This document shows, in pieces, positions 31,634-42,211 of a DNA stretch of 47,949 nt (within the stretch, counting starts at the first letter, position 1; each line of letters starts with the position of its first letter). A program made the position numbers and the translations under genes. The DNA lies in the NCBI GenBank assembly GCA_026770595.1, contig MU633581.1, forward strand, positions 1 to 47,949. The letters run 5' to 3'. The stretch is from Ochromonadaceae sp. CCMP2298. Lineage: Eukaryota > Sar > Synurophyceae > Ochromonadales > Ochromonadaceae. The notes under the pieces were generated by a model that saw only the letters and a program-made list of their open reading frames with translations, did not search any database and had not been told where the DNA came from.

Positions 31634-32031
31634 TCTCCTGCTGCGTGGCGATTCTGCCGGAAGTAGGCTGAAGCAAGGCGCGAAGGTGAAAGGCAGTGGG
31701 CGGTCTCCGTGGACAGAGATATGCCGAATCTACCTCTCTCTTGCAGCTGATGAGCTCCAGTGTGGCCACCTCATCACCTGAGTTGAATGTTGCCCAATAG
31801 TTACCCGGTAACATATTTTACCCCAAAAAGTATCAATTTTTCCCAATTAAAACCTCTTTAGGAACCCACCAACCAAGGGTTTTTTTTGCCCGGGAGCAAG
31901 ATTGGGCACCCTCTTGCTCGTGTCTTGCAATCTGACGGTGCACAGGGGTGCATTGACATCGTGGGATCGGCATTCAACGGTCTGGTGCATTGGCGTGGGA
32001 GAGGACGTCGCGCAACATCGAAGCGACATCT
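31634..32031. promoter_or_regulatory. Shared upstream region of two plastid-protein genes
   Basis: 398 bases between divergent ATGs of the FN3-like protein and organellar TrpRS. An AT-rich core lies at about 31805-31895 (ACATATTTTACC, AATTTTTCCCAATTAAAACC). No TATA box can be asserted. Confidence 0.45.
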
Positions 32032-33213
32032 ATGAAGTCCTTGTCAGTTCTGCTTCAGCTGGTAGTACTCATGTGGAACCTCGTGGCAACGCATTCTTTC
32101 AGGCTGCGCGCGGCAAGTAGGCCATTTCAACCAGTAGGGCGTCTTACGGTCCTTAGAGAGACAGTAGTCGATGACGCAAAGGCGGCGGCGGAGGCGGCAC
32201 GCGTGAAGAGAGTGCTATCCGGAGTGCAGCCCACCGGCACTCTGCACCTTGGCAACTATCTAGGCGCTATTCGGCAATGGGTGAAGTACCAGGAGCAGTA
32301 CGACAACTACTTCTGTGTGGTGGACTTGCACGCAATTACTATGCCCCACGACCCCAAGAAACTGGCCAAGGAGAGTCTGCAGGCTGCGGCTATGTACATC
32401 GCTTGCGGCATCGACCCCACGAAGAGCAAGATCTTCGTGCAGAGCCACGTGACCGCGCACGCAGAGCTCACCTGGCTGCTCAACTGCATAACGCCCATCA
32501 ACTGGCTAGAGAGGATGATCCAGTACAAGGAGAAGGCGGTCAAGCAGGGGGAGAACGTGGGCGTGGGGTTGTTCGATTATCCGGTTTTGATGGCAGCGGA
32601 CATCCTGCTCTACCAGACAGACCTCGTGCCCGTTGGCGAGGACCAGCGCCAGCACCTCGAACTGACCCGCGACATCTCGCGCAGATTCAACGACCAGTTC
32701 TGCAAACGCAAGCGGCGGACGTTCAGAGAGCCTGAGGCTTTGATAGTGAAGGAGGGCGCGAGAGTCATGTCTCTGCAAGACGGGACCTCTAAGATGTCCA
32801 AGAGCGCCGAGAACGACAACTCGCGCATCAACCTGCTGGACAGCCCCGAGGTCATTCTGCGCAAGATCAAGAAGTGCAAGACGGACACGTTCGACGGCAT
32901 CGAGTGGGGCAACCCGGACAGGCCCGAGGCCACCAATCTGCTCAACATTTACCAGTCAGTTACCGACAAATCCAAGGACGAAATCATAGCGGAGGTTGGG
33001 GGCATGACCTGGGGGCAGTTCAAGCCCGTGCTGGCGGAGGCCGTGGTGGCGCACCTGGAGCCCATACAGAGGCGCTACTTCGAGGTTATGGCGGACGAGG
33101 CGTATTTAAACAGCGTGCTGCGGGAGGGGCAGGCGGCAGCCAACGTGCTGGCCGCCGAGACGCTGGGCTGGGCCAAGGACGCGATGGGCCTGCTGCCACC
33201 CCCGAGTGCATAG
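32032..33213 (+). CDS. WARS2: Organellar (plastid-targeted) tryptophanyl-tRNA synthetase, bacterial type
   Basis: 393 residues, one exon. Bacterial TrpS-type class I enzyme: GVQPTGTLHLGNYLGAIRQW holds the HIGH-like motif (LHLGNY), then YIACGIDPTKSKIFVQSHV, GLFDYPVLMAADILLYQTDL, VPVGEDQRQHLELTRD, and the intact KMSKS loop in GTSKMSKSAENDNSRI. N-terminus MKSLSVLLQLVVLMWNLVAT then HSF is a signal peptide with Phe near +1, indicating plastid import. Only the cytosolic enzyme is otherwise seen here, so whether mitochondria share this enzyme is open. ATG 32032 starts the signal peptide. Confidence 0.95.
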   Translation: MKSLSVLLQLVVLMWNLVATHSFRLRAASRPFQPVGRLTVLRETVVDDAKAAAEAARVKRVLSGVQPTGTLHLGNYLGAIRQWVKYQEQYDNYFCVVDLHAITMPHDPKKLAKESLQAAAMYIACGIDPTKSKIFVQSHVTAHAELTWLLNCITPINWLERMIQYKEKAVKQGENVGVGLFDYPVLMAADILLYQTDLVPVGEDQRQHLELTRDISRRFNDQFCKRKRRTFREPEALIVKEGARVMSLQDGTSKMSKSAENDNSRINLLDSPEVILRKIKKCKTDTFDGIEWGNPDRPEATNLLNIYQSVTDKSKDEIIAEVGGMTWGQFKPVLAEAVVAHLEPIQRRYFEVMADEAYLNSVLREGQAAANVLAAETLGWAKDAMGLLPPPSA

Positions 33214-33348
33214 AAACAGCCAGAGTAGAGTCACTAGTGGGTAGATAGTGGGTAGTCGATGGTCGATAGGTGGGTTGTCACAATTGATCTTGTTTACATA
33301 AATGTTCAAAAGATAAAGGGATTTTATACTGTCACCCCCAGTCTACAC

Positions 33349-36300
33349 CTACTGGTCCGAGAAGGCCACTGGGAAGACCTCTGAGTAGTGCGAGGCGAAG
33401 TGCGCAGTGATGTTCTCCCTAATGTACTCCGGCAGCTCGTCGTAGTCTCTCTTGTTGGCCTGGGGCAGGATGACCACCGTGGCGCCGGCTCTGCGAGCTG
33501 CTAGTACTTTCTCCTTGATGCCCCCAACGGGAAGCACCTATTAGTGGAATGTGCGGGATGAAGGCAGGGTGGAGGGTGGGGGGTGGAGGGGGGAGACAGG
33601 GGTGAGAAGGCGGTAAGACGGGACAGAATGACGTTTCGGCACGGTGAGAGGGGAGGCGTGTAGGGGGGCGGAATATTTACCTTCCCGGTGAGGGAAATCT
33701 CCCCGGTCATGGCGACCTTCGGGTTCACTGGGCGGCCCAAGGCGATACTGGGTGAGAGGAGTGAGAGGTGTGAGAGGTGTAAGATAAGGGTACATGTAGG
33801 GTATGTAGGGTATGTAGGGTGATTTAATGCACTGTGAAGTCTGTACCTGAGGAGAGAGGTGGTCATCGCTACTCCAGCGGAGGGCCCGTCCTTGGACACA
33901 GCCCCCTCCGGCACGTGCAGGTGCAGCTGGTGCAGGTTGAAGAACTTGTTCTCAGAATCTACTCGGGACAAGTGCTGCCTCGCGTAGGTGAAGGCGATGG
34001 ACACGCTCTCCTTCATCACGTCCCCCAACTGCCCCGTGACGACGCGCACGCCAGAGGGGGTCTCGGTGTAAGCCACGGGGATCGCTGCGGTCTCGATGAA
34101 GATGGGGCAGCCCCCTAGGGGGTTCCAGGCGAGCCCCATCACCACCCCCGTGGGGGTGCTCTCCTCGTACATGGTGTCTTGGGTGAAGATGGGCTTGCCC
34201 ACGAAGTCTGATAGGTTGTCCACCGTTATCACCTTCACCATCTCCTTATCCTCCTTGCCCTCCTTGCCCTCCTCGCTCTTGCTCTCACCCTCTACACCGC
34301 CCTCTACACCCTCGCCCTCGCCCTCGTCCCGGCGCACCCTCTTGAGTGCCAGTTTTCTAGCCACCTTGTCCACCATCTTCGACAGCGACCGCACCCCGCT
34401 CTCCCGACAATAGCCCTTCACCAGCAGGTGCAAGGCGTCGTCCGTGAAGCTGATCACGTCCCCGCCAGCCCACTCGACCCCCTCAGACGCCCCCGATCCG
34501 CCCTCCGACCCGCCCTCCGACTCAGGCAGAGGAGATTGGACAACCAGCCCCGCATCGCTCAGGGCCTTGGGCACTAGGTACTTGCTGGCGATAGCTACCT
34601 TCTCGCGGATATCGTACCCAGACAGACGGATTATCTCCATCCGGTCTCTCAGCGGGCCCGGGATGGTGCTCTCGTCGTTGGCCGTGCAGACGAACAGCAC
34701 GCCGGAGAAGTCCATGGGCACGTCGAGGTAGTGGTCGACGAAGCTCTCGTTCTGGTTGGGGTCCAGCAGCTCGAGAAGAGCGCTGGAGGGGTCGCCGTTG
34801 TAGCTGCGGCCCAGCTTGTCGATCTCGTCGATCAGGATGAGCGGGTTCACGCAGTTTGTGGACTTCAAGCACTGCACCGGCTTGCCAGGCATGGCCCCCA
34901 CGTAGGTCCTGCGGTGACCCTTGATCTCCGCGGTGTCGGTAAGCCCCCCCACGGAGAAGCGGAAAAACTTCTTGTCCAGGGCGCGCGCGATGGATTTCGC
35001 GATAGACGTTTTGCCCACTCCGGGAGGGCCTGTGTGAGTGTGAGTGTGAGTGTGAGTGTGAGTGTGAGTGTGAGTGTGAGTGTGAGTGTCAGTGTCAGTG
35101 TCAGTGTCAATTAAAATTAAAGTTGCAGTGGCAATGGCAGTGGCAGTGGCAGTAGCAGTAGCAGTGCTCACCTATGAAACAAATTATCTTTCCAGCAACG
35201 GTGCCTTTGAGTTTGCCCACTGCGATGAACTCTAGGATGCGGTCTTTAATTTCCTCCAGACCGTAGTGGTCCTGTGGTGTGCGTGTGAGTGTGGGAGTGA
35301 GTGTGAGTGGAATTATGAGAGTGAGCGTCAGTGTGTGTGTCAGTGTGAGTGGCGGTGTAAGTGCAAGTGAGATCTGAACGTGTAAAACAGAGTGACAGCA
35401 CCAGCACCTACCTCATCTAGCACCGTCCTCGCATGTTTCAAATTCAGCACATCTTTCGAGTACAGCCCCCAAGGAAGCACCGTAAGCCAGTCTAGATACG
35501 AGCGGGTGACATTAAACTCCGCCGAATTCTTCTCCAAACTCTCGAGCTTCTTGATCTCGTCCCTAATGAGAGCCACCGCTTCGTGGGAGGTGGCGGGTCT
35601 GCCTTCTATCTCGTGCAGAGCTGCGTTGTACTTACCCACGAGGTCTTCTTTGTCGTCCTTCTCCATGCCTAGCTCCTGGTGAATGTTGCGATAACGTGTA
35701 AGGGACAATGCATGACAATGGAGATGTGCGACAGTCTTACCTTCTTAATGTTCTTCAACTGCTCGCGGAGAAAGTAGTCCCGCTGCTGTTTTGAGACCTT
35801 CTCCTCAACCTGCTTGCTGATCTCGCGCTGCAGCTTGACTAGCTCTTTCTCCTTCGCGAGCAGGTCGAGTACCAAGCTGAGGCGCTCAACGGGATCCGTA
35901 GCCTCCAGCACCTTCTGCAGCTCCGGGCCCTCTGCCGTGGTTAGGACTGTGGCGAAGTCGGCCAGCTTGTAGCCGTCGTTGAAGTCGATGCGAGACACCC
36001 AGCCGTGCAACTGCTCCTGCAGCAGGACGTTGTCCTTTATCAGCTCGCGGGCTAGGCTGATGACCTCGTTCAGGTAGGCCTTGAGGTGCGGGCCGCCCGC
36101 CTCCGTCAGCTTGGGCCGCTTCCAGTGGTCCACGTTGGCAATCGTGGGCGGGCCGTAGGAGTGCACGTCGCCCATAGTGATCCTCCTGTGGCCGAATAGG
36201 AACACGTGCAAGCCCCCGTCTACCTTCTGCGTGTGCTGGATCTGAGCGAAGGTTCCGACGCTGTAGATGTCCTTCGTCACGTCTAGGATAGTGTCAGTGT

Positions 36301-36688
36301 TCACATCGTTGGCTCCGTCGACCGGAGGCTTTCGGAGGAACACACCGACGTACCCATTTGCTCCTGCTGTGGTGTTATTTACGATTGCCTCGATAATGTC
36401 CTTGTCCTTTACCACCACGGATGAAAGGTACCCTGGGAAGATGGGCCTCTTTGGGTTCGACAGAATCAGCAGAGGGCTCATTGTGGGACTGTTGTCTCCA
36501 TGCGGCGATACGATAGCGCTCTTGCTCTCAGTGTCATCACCAGTATCGGTTGCTTTGAGTTCTGGCGCCTCGTCATCCTTTGTGAAGCCCCAATACTGCC
36601 TGCGGCTCAGCCGGTGCAAGTTGATGCAAGAGAGAGCTGGTGCAGTTGGCGCAAGCAGGACCCTACTGCGCCTGACGACCCGCAACAT
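33349..36688 (-). CDS. LONP1: Lon protease, mitochondrial
   Basis: ATP-dependent AAA+ serine protease of the mitochondrial matrix. Exons 36688-35741, 35675-35412, 35271-35172, 35029-33847, 33747-33681 and 33537-33349 join in phase to 916 residues. Arg-rich presequence ([17 protein letters not shown]). N-terminal substrate domain about residues 80-330. Walker [10 protein letters not shown] at 438-446, split from its first base by an intron; Walker B LILIDEID near 501-508. A Gly/Glu/Lys-rich insertion (about 660-690) lies between AAA+ and protease parts. Catalytic Ser in [10 protein letters not shown] (about 821) and Lys in [14 protein letters not shown] (about 862) are intact and sit in separate exons. 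Two introns hold TGTGAG-type repeats. Confidence 0.96.
35030..35171. repeat. Nested TGTGAG, TGTCAG and GGCAGT repeats filling a Lon intron
   Basis: The 142-base intron before the Walker A exon consists largely of TGTGAG units (about 35034-35089), then TGTCAG units (to about 35108), an AT-rich spacer, and GGCAGT/AGCAGT units (about 35126-35165). The next intron upstream (35272-35411) has related GTGTGAG/GTGTCAG sequence, so both introns flanking the 100-base exon 35172-35271 are built from the same motif family. Confidence 0.93.
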
Positions 36689-37064
36689 GGTAGTCAAGGA
36701 TGCAATATGATTATGAAAGAAGGCGATGCGAGAGAACAATCTTCCTTCGACAATTCAAGCATCCTTCCGCACGGAACACGTGAGAGCATCACTTCGCTCT
36801 TTCCGCGTGGCAATTCTGTACAAAACCCCTAGACAATTCTCTACAAAATAGTGGGATATACTAATATCGTACCCATACAATACAGTTGGGTTTTGGAAAA
36901 GTCTCCCCCTTCAAAACAACGGCTCGAATCCTGGAATCATGGAATCCAAGCCATACCGGCTGCATCTCGCGACTTGAGTTCATTGGCTTGCACTTCAGCA
37001 CCTGTGGCTTAGGTTTGTGGGGGAAGTGCTGCTGCCCCAAGCATTCTGCGAGGCGCGGCTGACC
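36689..37064. promoter_or_regulatory. Divergent upstream region of Lon and the GT61 gene
   Basis: 376 bases. AT-rich around 36840-36890, where ACTAATATCGTACCCATACAATAC is seen; nothing diagnostic. Confidence 0.4.
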
Positions 37065-39270
37065 ATGAACACCTTATATATCGTCCTACTATCAGCGCTG
37101 ATCTGGCTGCCCTTAGGCTATATACTTATTCATTCTTCCAGCACAGGCCCTGTCTCAGCCGTTGTTGATGTTGCTCCAGGAAAGCTTGCACGGCAGCCGC
37201 CACCGCCGCCACCGCCGCCACCGCCTGTGTTGACGGAGAGTCCGAAAGCTCCTTCGCAGAGCGCAGTCGCTGTGGATAAAGTCGCTGCCCCGCCTAGCTT
37301 CAGCGCCCCCCCTGAAGCTCAGATAGTCTCATCTCCGAGCCCCGAGAAGAAGAGAAAGATGACGGTGGACAGCTACCGGGCGGGCGTATCTTGGGCGTCC
37401 TTCATAGACAGGAAGTTGGAAACGCACCCCGCAGGCCTCAACGCGTCCATAAATCTGAAGCACATTTGCGATAAAGGTATGGTGGAGAAGCTGTCCCGGC
37501 CTGGCCTGTCCGCGGCCGACTTCACCTGGTGCGAGTGGACGTTGAGCCCCACGGGCGGCAGAGTGAAGGTAAGGACATGTCGTATCACGCGTCGCATCTA
37601 TATCACGCAGCACGTTGCGCATGGACTCACCAGCTTAGCCATCGCTTCTACACATGGGCTCTAATTACCTTCCGCTCTAACTGTGACTCTTATTGTGACT
37701 CTAGGTGGGCAAGTCGTACGGATCGCTGAACGGTAAAGACCGCGAACGTTTCGAAAACCTGAACTGCAACGCAGTGGCCTCGGGCACAAACCCGTCCTGC
37801 GACGATGTGAGTCTGTTAACCTATCTCTGTTAGATGGGATCTCTGCTGACCTACCTATCTCTGCTGATCACCCCGCTAACCTCCCCCAAAACCCTTACAG
37901 CAATGGGGTGACGCGTTCCTCGGCAGGTGGAAGCGAAACCTCGCCCCGGAGGTGTGCGGGGACCCCAGTGCGTACTCTAGCCGCGTCAGGTGCATGGACT
38001 CGTCTTCCCAGGCGCGCTTCTGCCTGTTCGAAAACGTGCTAATGGACTTTCGGAAGATGACAGACCATTCCCGCCCCGGGCGCAGCACCGGCTCGCGCAA
38101 GTGGGAGGGAGGCTTCTTGTCTTCGCACTGCGACAAGAAGAACGCGAATATCAACTACTTCGATGTACGTACACTATGGCTTTACACGACATTCTAGTCG
38201 TTCATCTCTATCCCTCTCTCTCATTGCTCCTTCTTGTTTCATACCTCTGACTCTCTCCCTCCTAGATGTATAAGCCACTCGTGGAGCCCTCTACCACCAG
38301 GTGCGATTACGTGATAAATGACACCGTGCTCGCCTACAGCCACGACGACATCCAGAACCTAGGCCACTCGATGACCGACTTCATGAATGTCTGGGCCATG
38401 CTATGGCTCTCCTCAATGGGCCCCTACTCCAAGGATGTGACCTTCCTCAACATCGATGCCATCAGGCAGGGCCACAGTTACAACGACCAGCTGGGCAAGT
38501 TCGGCAAGCACTACGAGACGGCCTTCGCACGCATCCTGACCGCCAAGGACTTTGCCTCTCGGGGCAAGCCCACAGTGTGCTTCAAGAGGCTGATCATGCA
38601 GCCGCGGCCGCTGGTGCTGTTCACCTGGGATGGCTGGTGGCAGGACATGAAGTGCACCTTTATGGGGCCCAGCTCTCTCTTCCAGAGGTGGAACATACAG
38701 ATCCGCAACAACTACGGGCTGCTCAACCGCCCCAGCTCGCCCACTAACAAAGGCGTGCGCGTGCTGCTGCTGGTGCGCAGCGCGAGCTCGGCTGCGCAGA
38801 TGCAGCAGAGCAGGGTGTTCACCAACCCGGAAGAGATTATCGCCGGCCTGAAGGAGATACAGGGCGCCAGCCTGCGGGTGCAGGACCTGTCGCAGCTGAG
38901 CTTCGAGGAGCAGGTCACGCTGGTGGCGGATTCCTCCGTGATCATCGGCGTGCACGGGGCCGGCATACCTGCCTCCATGCATATGAGCGTGGGAACCACC
39001 TACTGCTGCGGCGTGCTGGAGATATTCCCAGAGGGAGAGTTCAAGGCCATCAGGGGTTACGGCAACATGGCTCGCCGCATGGGGCACCACTACGAGCGCC
39101 TCGCCCTGACCGGCAAAGAGAGACGACCTGGGGGGACCAATGTGCCAGCGAATCTCGTGGTCGACAGGGTCCGAAAGCTGATTGCTCAGATACAGGAGCA
39201 GCCGTCGTGCGTGATGCCGAACGTTGTGAGCGATCAGCACTTTACCTCCGTGCCGAGTGTGTGGGGCTGA
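37065..39270 (+). CDS. GT61-family glycosyltransferase, type II membrane protein
   Basis: Exons 37065-37568, 37705-37806, 37901-38164 and 38266-39270 join in phase to 624 residues. One N-terminal signal anchor (TLYIVLLSALIWLPLGYILI, residues 3-22), then a proline run of ten and a Pro/Ser-rich stem (about 40-105). The catalytic half matches the DUF563/GT61 pattern: FLNIDAIRQG, a GVRVLLLVRSAS block, LSFEEQVTLVADSSVIIG followed by VHGAGIPASMHM (the conserved HGAG near the nucleotide-sugar site), then the C-terminal region. GT61 enzymes transfer xylose, GlcNAc or similar to glycans in the ER/Golgi; the sugar cannot be told. Many cysteines fit a luminal domain. Confidence 0.87.
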
Positions 39271-39375
39271 TTTGTAGTTTTTTTTACCTGTAGTAAACTG
39301 TATTCACTTGCGCGAAAGAGGCACGCTATGTAAAGCTCTAGCTGAATTTGAGCACTAAATTATTCAAAAAACGAT

Positions 39376-40044
39376 CTACTCAAAATCGGCAGGAATTCTG
39401 GATAATCTAGGCGGCCGGTAATTCATCACCGCCTCGTCCACCATCTGCGCTTCTGAGCTGTAGCCCCAGTTGGGGTTCATGTAGGCGCTGTTTCTGCTGT
39501 TCGCGAGGGCCTCGAGGTCCACCATGGCCACGTCTACGGGGTTGGCCTTCAGGTATGCCTTGATGCTCGCAGTGGTCACTGTGGACAGCACGTTGTTGGT
39601 GATCCAGTACACGCCCAGGCCCGCAGGCACGCTGAGGCTGAAGTACGCGATCATCAGGGGCAGGTACTTGAGCACCTGCTGGGACTTCTGCATGGCGGGG
39701 TCGTCCGAGGGGGGGGTGAGGATCTTCAGTGAGATCGCCTGCGCCACGTAGAGCAACACGGGGATGCTCAGGAAGGCGGCTGTGTCAGCCCAGCCCAATG
39801 ATGGGATGTTGTCGTGCCAGCCCTGCAGGATCCAGTCCGTACTGCGGGCTCCGTAGACCGGCCCCTCCAGGCTGGGCAGCCAGAGGAAGGGTTCGTTGAG
39901 GCGCTGCTCAGAGGCCAGGTTGAAGAAGGACCGGTATAGAGCAATGAAGACTGGGATCTGGAACAGGGAGGGCAGGCAGCCTGCCAAGGGGTTGACCTGT
40001 TTTGGGGGGTGGGGGTGATGGTTAGCGGTTGAGCAAGTAACAAG

Positions 40045-40082
<38 letters not shown>

Positions 40083-40835
40083 AGTGTGCACAGCAGAAGC
40101 GCTTGTATTATTGTCTTATCACCTTCGTCTCCTGGTACAGCAGCGCCGTCATCTGGTTCTGCAGGTCCTGGTTGTCTGCGTACTTCTCCTTGATCTCCTG
40201 CACCTTGGGGGTCAGGGCCTTCGTCTTCTCCGTGGAGGAGATCTGCTGGTAGTTCAGAGGGAAGAGCAGCGTGCGCACGAATATCGTGAAGAGCACGATG
40301 CTCGGCCCGTATGCGTTCGAAAGGCCGGCGCCCTGCGATAAACAAGCGAGCGTTAGATAACAATTGGCGGAGCAGCGTAAACGGTCAAAGTCTTACCGCC
40401 AGCACGTCGTGCAGAGACACCACCGAGCCCTGCACGTAGGCCTGGAATACGTCGAAGGCTTGGAAGACTGGGTTGCCGTTCAAGAAGCAGAACGGTGCCC
40501 AACCAGGCTGTCCAAAGTCAGCGCACACAGGCTGCGGAGGGGCGATTGCGCTGTCTGCTAGGCCTTGGTAGGCCAGCTGGGCCCAGTGCGGCAGGTCGTG
40601 CAGGGTGCTCTGCAGCGAGGCGAGGTCCAAGTCTCCAACCATTGCCAGTTTCCCTGCGCGAAAGGGTATCGAAAGTCAAAGATGAAAACAACGAGAACAT
40701 GTGACCAGTCGCATCTATATCCAACTTACCTTGCACGGAGGAGCGTCTTGATGTTGCATGGTTCAAGCTGCGCCGGAAGCCCAACGCGGCCAATGGCAAG
40801 GCCACCGCCACCGCGGTGAGGAAGAGCAGCTTCAT
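39376..40835 (-). CDS. ALB3: Alb3/YidC/Oxa1-family thylakoid membrane insertase
   Basis: Inserts light-harvesting and other proteins into thylakoids. Exons 40835-40730, 40653-40397, 40332-40123 and 39996-39376 join in phase to 397 residues. The N-terminus MKLLFLTAVAVALPLAALG then F is a bipartite plastid presequence. The YidC core is clear: YGPSIVLFTIFVRTLLFPLN, KIQ-like basic/polar segment (TPKVQEIKEKYADNQDLQNQ), NPLAGCLPSLFQIPVFIALY, LPLMIAYFSLSVPAGLGVYW. The arrangement of five hydrophobic segments and the absence of a large periplasmic domain fit Alb3. The C-terminal tail is short and lacks an obvious cpSRP43-binding motif. A plain (TG)n tract lies in the last intron. Confidence 0.94.
40048..40080. 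repeat. (TG)n microsatellite in the Alb3 intron
   Basis: About sixteen TG dinucleotides in the intron between exons 3 and 4. Length is likely polymorphic and it makes artefact open frames on both strands. Confidence 0.97.
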
Positions 40836-41066
40836 CGAGACAGCTGCAGGCAAAGACGTGATGAATCTAGACCTCTGCCCCGGAATGGAGAGCAACGGCG
40901 AAAGAACGTGGAAGAGAGGCCTTCTTGAACAGGGAGGATTCCCGAAAGATGATGGTGTACGGATTTGTCCAAAACCTGGGAAAGTCCCCCCGTCCAAAGT
41001 CGGGAGGAAGGCAAATATCAAAGTACCGGTATGATACAAGAAGCACTATTAATAACTAGTTAGATA
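40836..41066. other. Upstream region of Alb3, 3' of the ankyrin gene
   Basis: 231 bases. Both neighbours are on the minus strand, so this holds the ankyrin gene's promoter-distal end and the Alb3 promoter. Nothing distinctive seen. Confidence 0.35.
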
Positions 41067-42211
41067 TTACAATTCCTCCGAAACTCCGCTTCCGTGTCCA
41101 GATTGGCACGAAGCCTCGCCTTCCCCGCATGTCCCGCCCGCGTCGACTGCTTGCTTTGCAGCCGGCCCTGGTGCCGTCAGCGGTCCTGTATAGGGCTCTA
41201 CGATAGCCCTCCAGCTCTCCATCTCTGCGATAAGTACCGGGTACAGCTCGTTGGATTTCGCAGCAAGCAGCGTCTGCCATTCTGCTGCCGTGTGCAGCAT
41301 CCAGGGCACGTACTCTTTCTGAATCTGCGTGGGCAGGTTGACCAACGTCGGATAGAGGTCAGCCTGCAGCTGCTGCGCCTTCTCGCACAACCCTGGGTAG
41401 TACACGGTTGAGAAATCCTCCCTAAACGCGAGGAGACTGGCGTACAGTCGGCCCGCCTCTGCGAGGGAGACTGTGAACAGTATTCCCAGTTCCCGCCAGA
41501 TAATGCGCCGCATGATGGTGTAGGGGTTGGTCTCCGTGTCCTCTTCCACGAAGTAGGGCTGCAGTATGCTGATCATGTCGGTGTTTCTCTGGATTTGGGC
41601 TATAGTCATGGCGGTGCCGTTGAAGACGTTCTTCGCAAGGGGGTCCGCGCCTCGGTCCAGAAGCAGCTGCACCACCTCGATATTCCCGTTCTTTGTAGCA
41701 GCCATGAGTGGCGTCATGCCCTCGATATCAGTGGCTGCGATGTTGGCGCCAACACTGGTCAGGTACTGCACACAGTCGTAGTGTCCCCAGTAGGAGGCGC
41801 ATAAGAGAGGAGTCCGCCAGTTGTTGGATCGGTCCTCGATCTTCGCGCCTATGCCGACCAACGCTTGCACGAGATCCACGTTGCCGTTGTTTGCCGCAAA
41901 GATGATAGCGCTGCGGGGAAAGGGAGAATAAGTCAGGCATGTAGCGACACGACGAGAGTCCCAGTGGGGTTGTGTGAAATGCTGAAACAAGATATCGCAA
42001 CTCACCTCACTCCAAAGTTATTCTTAGTATTGAGTGGGACCCCATTTATCGTGAGGTAGTCGATTACGCGCTGGGTTTCGCCGCGCTCGGCAGCGATCAG
42101 CATGTTATGGGATGCGTGGGAAATGCCCTCTTCCCTCCCAGCGGCTGTGCGCAACGCGCCGAACAGCAGTAAGCACCACACCAGCAAAAGCGACCTGCGC
42201 ATGCTGGTCAT
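41067..42211 (-). CDS. Secretory-pathway ankyrin-repeat protein, function unknown
   Basis: Exons 42211-42006 and 41910-41067 join in phase to 349 residues. Start MTSMRRSLLLVWCLLLFGALRTAAG is a signal peptide (cleavage near residue 25); the next residue is not Phe, so secretion or ER rather than plastid is suggested. Four ankyrin repeats follow (about residues 35-170): NMLIAAERGETQRVIDYL, AIIFAANNGNVDLVQALVGI, TPLLCASYWGHYDCVQYLTS, TPLMAATKNGNIEVVQLLLD. The C-terminal 150 residues are helical and tryptophan/tyrosine-containing with no recognised domain. Ankyrin in a luminal or extracellular protein is unusual. It stands head to head with the AIR9-like gene. Confidence 0.75.

Noticed and set aside
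34731-35171. Frames of Val-Ser, Thr-His and Thr-Leu repeats around the Lon intron
   Set aside because: Products of TGTGAG/TGTCAG tandem repeats in an intron.
36890-36960. CGGCTCGAATCC, like a tRNA T-loop
   Set aside because: No matching acceptor stem, D-loop or anticodon stem around it.
40045-40363. Cys-Val and His-Thr repeat frames near Alb3
   Set aside because: Created by the (TG)n tract in an intron.
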